DNA from: JAVBQU01 sp031548675 | GTDB lineage: Bacteria > Bacteroidota > Bacteroidia > Bacteroidales > P3 | Direction of reading: 5' to 3' | Length of the DNA: 8,088 bases | Assembly: GCA_031548675.1 (NCBI GenBank) | Contig: JAVBQU010000059.1 | Location: 1-8,088 of the forward strand | Shown: positions 7,722-8,088 of the stretch, in pieces | How the letters are laid out: each line of letters begins with the position of its first letter | How positions within the stretch are numbered: position 1 is the stretch's first letter | Position numbers and translations under genes: made by a program | The notes under the pieces: model-generated | The model's input: the letters and a program-made list of their open reading frames with translations, nothing else | Databases searched by the model: none | What the model was told of the DNA's origin: nothing

Positions 7722-7737
7722 ATAAATTATAATTTAT
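7722..7737. repeat. 16-bp all-AT perfect palindrome over the dehydrogenase stop codon
   Basis: ATAAATTATAATTTAT equals its own reverse complement and covers the TAA at 7729-7727. The rest of the gap at 7627-7726 is AT-rich and holds two GATTATT copies on the minus strand, but no TAnnTTTG promoter box and no GC-rich stem with T-run that I can see. Either a weak promoter lies here or the dehydrogenase and acyltransferase share a transcript. The palindrome may be a chance product of base composition. Confidence 0.35.
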
Positions 7738-8088
7738 CAGGAATAACTCCCTTTAAATCATATACTATAGAATCCGGAAAATCGAAATTTTTCAAGAACT
7801 CCGCATGAGGAACAGCCAAAATCACAGCTTCAAATTTCCCTTCCGGCTTATGCGTTAAAATGCTTAAACCATATTCATGCTTCACTTCTTCAGGATTTGC
7901 CCAAGGGTCGTAGACCGTAATTTTGGTATCGTATTCTTTTAGGGCGTTGATAACATCTACCACTTTGGTATTTCGTACATCAGGACAGTTTTCTTTAAAA
8001 GTAATTCCTAATACTAAGATATTTGAATTCTTAACGCAGAGACCTTTTTTTATCATCTTTTTAATTAACTGAGTAGCCACATATTCTC
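7727..8088 (-). CDS. UDP-N-acetylhexosamine 6-dehydrogenase, C-terminal domain (WbpA/TviB type; 5' end beyond window)
   Basis: Last 120 codons of a nucleotide-sugar 6-dehydrogenase, which oxidises C6 of an NDP-hexose to the uronic acid with two NAD+ in the cytoplasm. Seen here is the C-terminal UDP-binding domain: EYVATQLIKKMIKKGL, then the Rossmann-like NILVLGITFKENCPDVRNTK segment and VYDPWANPEEVKHEYG, ending in VYDLKGVIPDKL. The FKENCPDxRNTK motif is that of the WbpA/TviB branch acting on UDP-GlcNAc or UDP-GalNAc, and differs from the DDxRES-type sequence of UDP-glucose dehydrogenases. The frame stays open to the right edge: the GTG at 8080-8078 is an internal valine (EYVATQ), not the start. 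The catalytic cysteine and NAD-binding domain lie beyond the window. It is the first gene of the transcript seen here, 100 bases before the acyltransferase. It should supply the uronic acid of the repeat unit. UDP-ManNAc dehydrogenase is a less likely alternative. Confidence 0.88.
   Translation of the reverse strand, partial: EYVATQLIKKMIKKGLCVKNSNILVLGITFKENCPDVRNTKVVDVINALKEYDTKITVYDPWANPEEVKHEYGLSILTHKPEGKFEAVILAVPHAEFLKNFDFPDSIVYDLKGVIPDKL

Noticed and set aside
8078..8080. GTG as the start of a 117-residue protein
   Set aside because: The reading frame is open to the window edge (EYVATQ), and the sequence is the middle of the dehydrogenase C-terminal domain, so GTG is an internal valine.

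Overview
The window is a stretch of a surface-polysaccharide (O-antigen or capsule) biosynthesis locus. Every gene lies on the minus strand, so transcription runs from position 8088 down to position 1. The DNA is AT-rich, ribosome binding sites are weak or absent, genes are tightly packed, and the Wzx, acyltransferase and dehydrogenase sequences look like those of Bacteroidota (Bacteroidales or a relative). That taxonomic placement is inference from style, not proven. No tRNA, rRNA, CRISPR array, transposase or integrase is visible.

Layout in order of transcription: (1) the 3' part of an NDP-N-acetylhexosamine 6-dehydrogenase of the WbpA/TviB type, cut by the right edge; (2) a 100-base gap; (3) an acyltransferase-3 membrane protein; (4) a Wzx-type flippase; (5) a glycosyltransferase with a CgeB-like C-terminal domain, starting on GTG and overlapping wzx by 7 bases; (6) an alanine-dehydrogenase-family enzyme that best resembles N5-(carboxyethyl)ornithine synthase; (7) a HEAT-repeat-like gene broken by two in-frame stop codons; (8) an ATP-grasp ligase; (9) a GT4 glycosyltransferase that overlaps the ligase by 4 bases and runs off the left edge.

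Working model: the dehydrogenase supplies an NDP-activated amino-sugar uronate, the glycosyltransferases build a lipid-linked repeat unit, Wzx flips it, and the acyltransferase adds acyl groups. The unusual part is the pair of non-sugar enzymes in the middle. A carboxyethyl-amino-acid (opine-like) synthase and an ATP-grasp carboxylate-amine ligase together could make an N-(1-carboxyethyl)ornithine or -lysine residue and join it by an amide bond to the uronic acid carboxyl. Polysaccharides carrying such opine-type residues are known chemically from Proteus and Providencia O-antigens. The genes here would be a compact candidate pathway, and this is the main point of interest. The second is the decayed HEAT-repeat gene between those two enzymes. 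No polymerase (Wzy), initiating transferase or chain-length regulator is inside the window.
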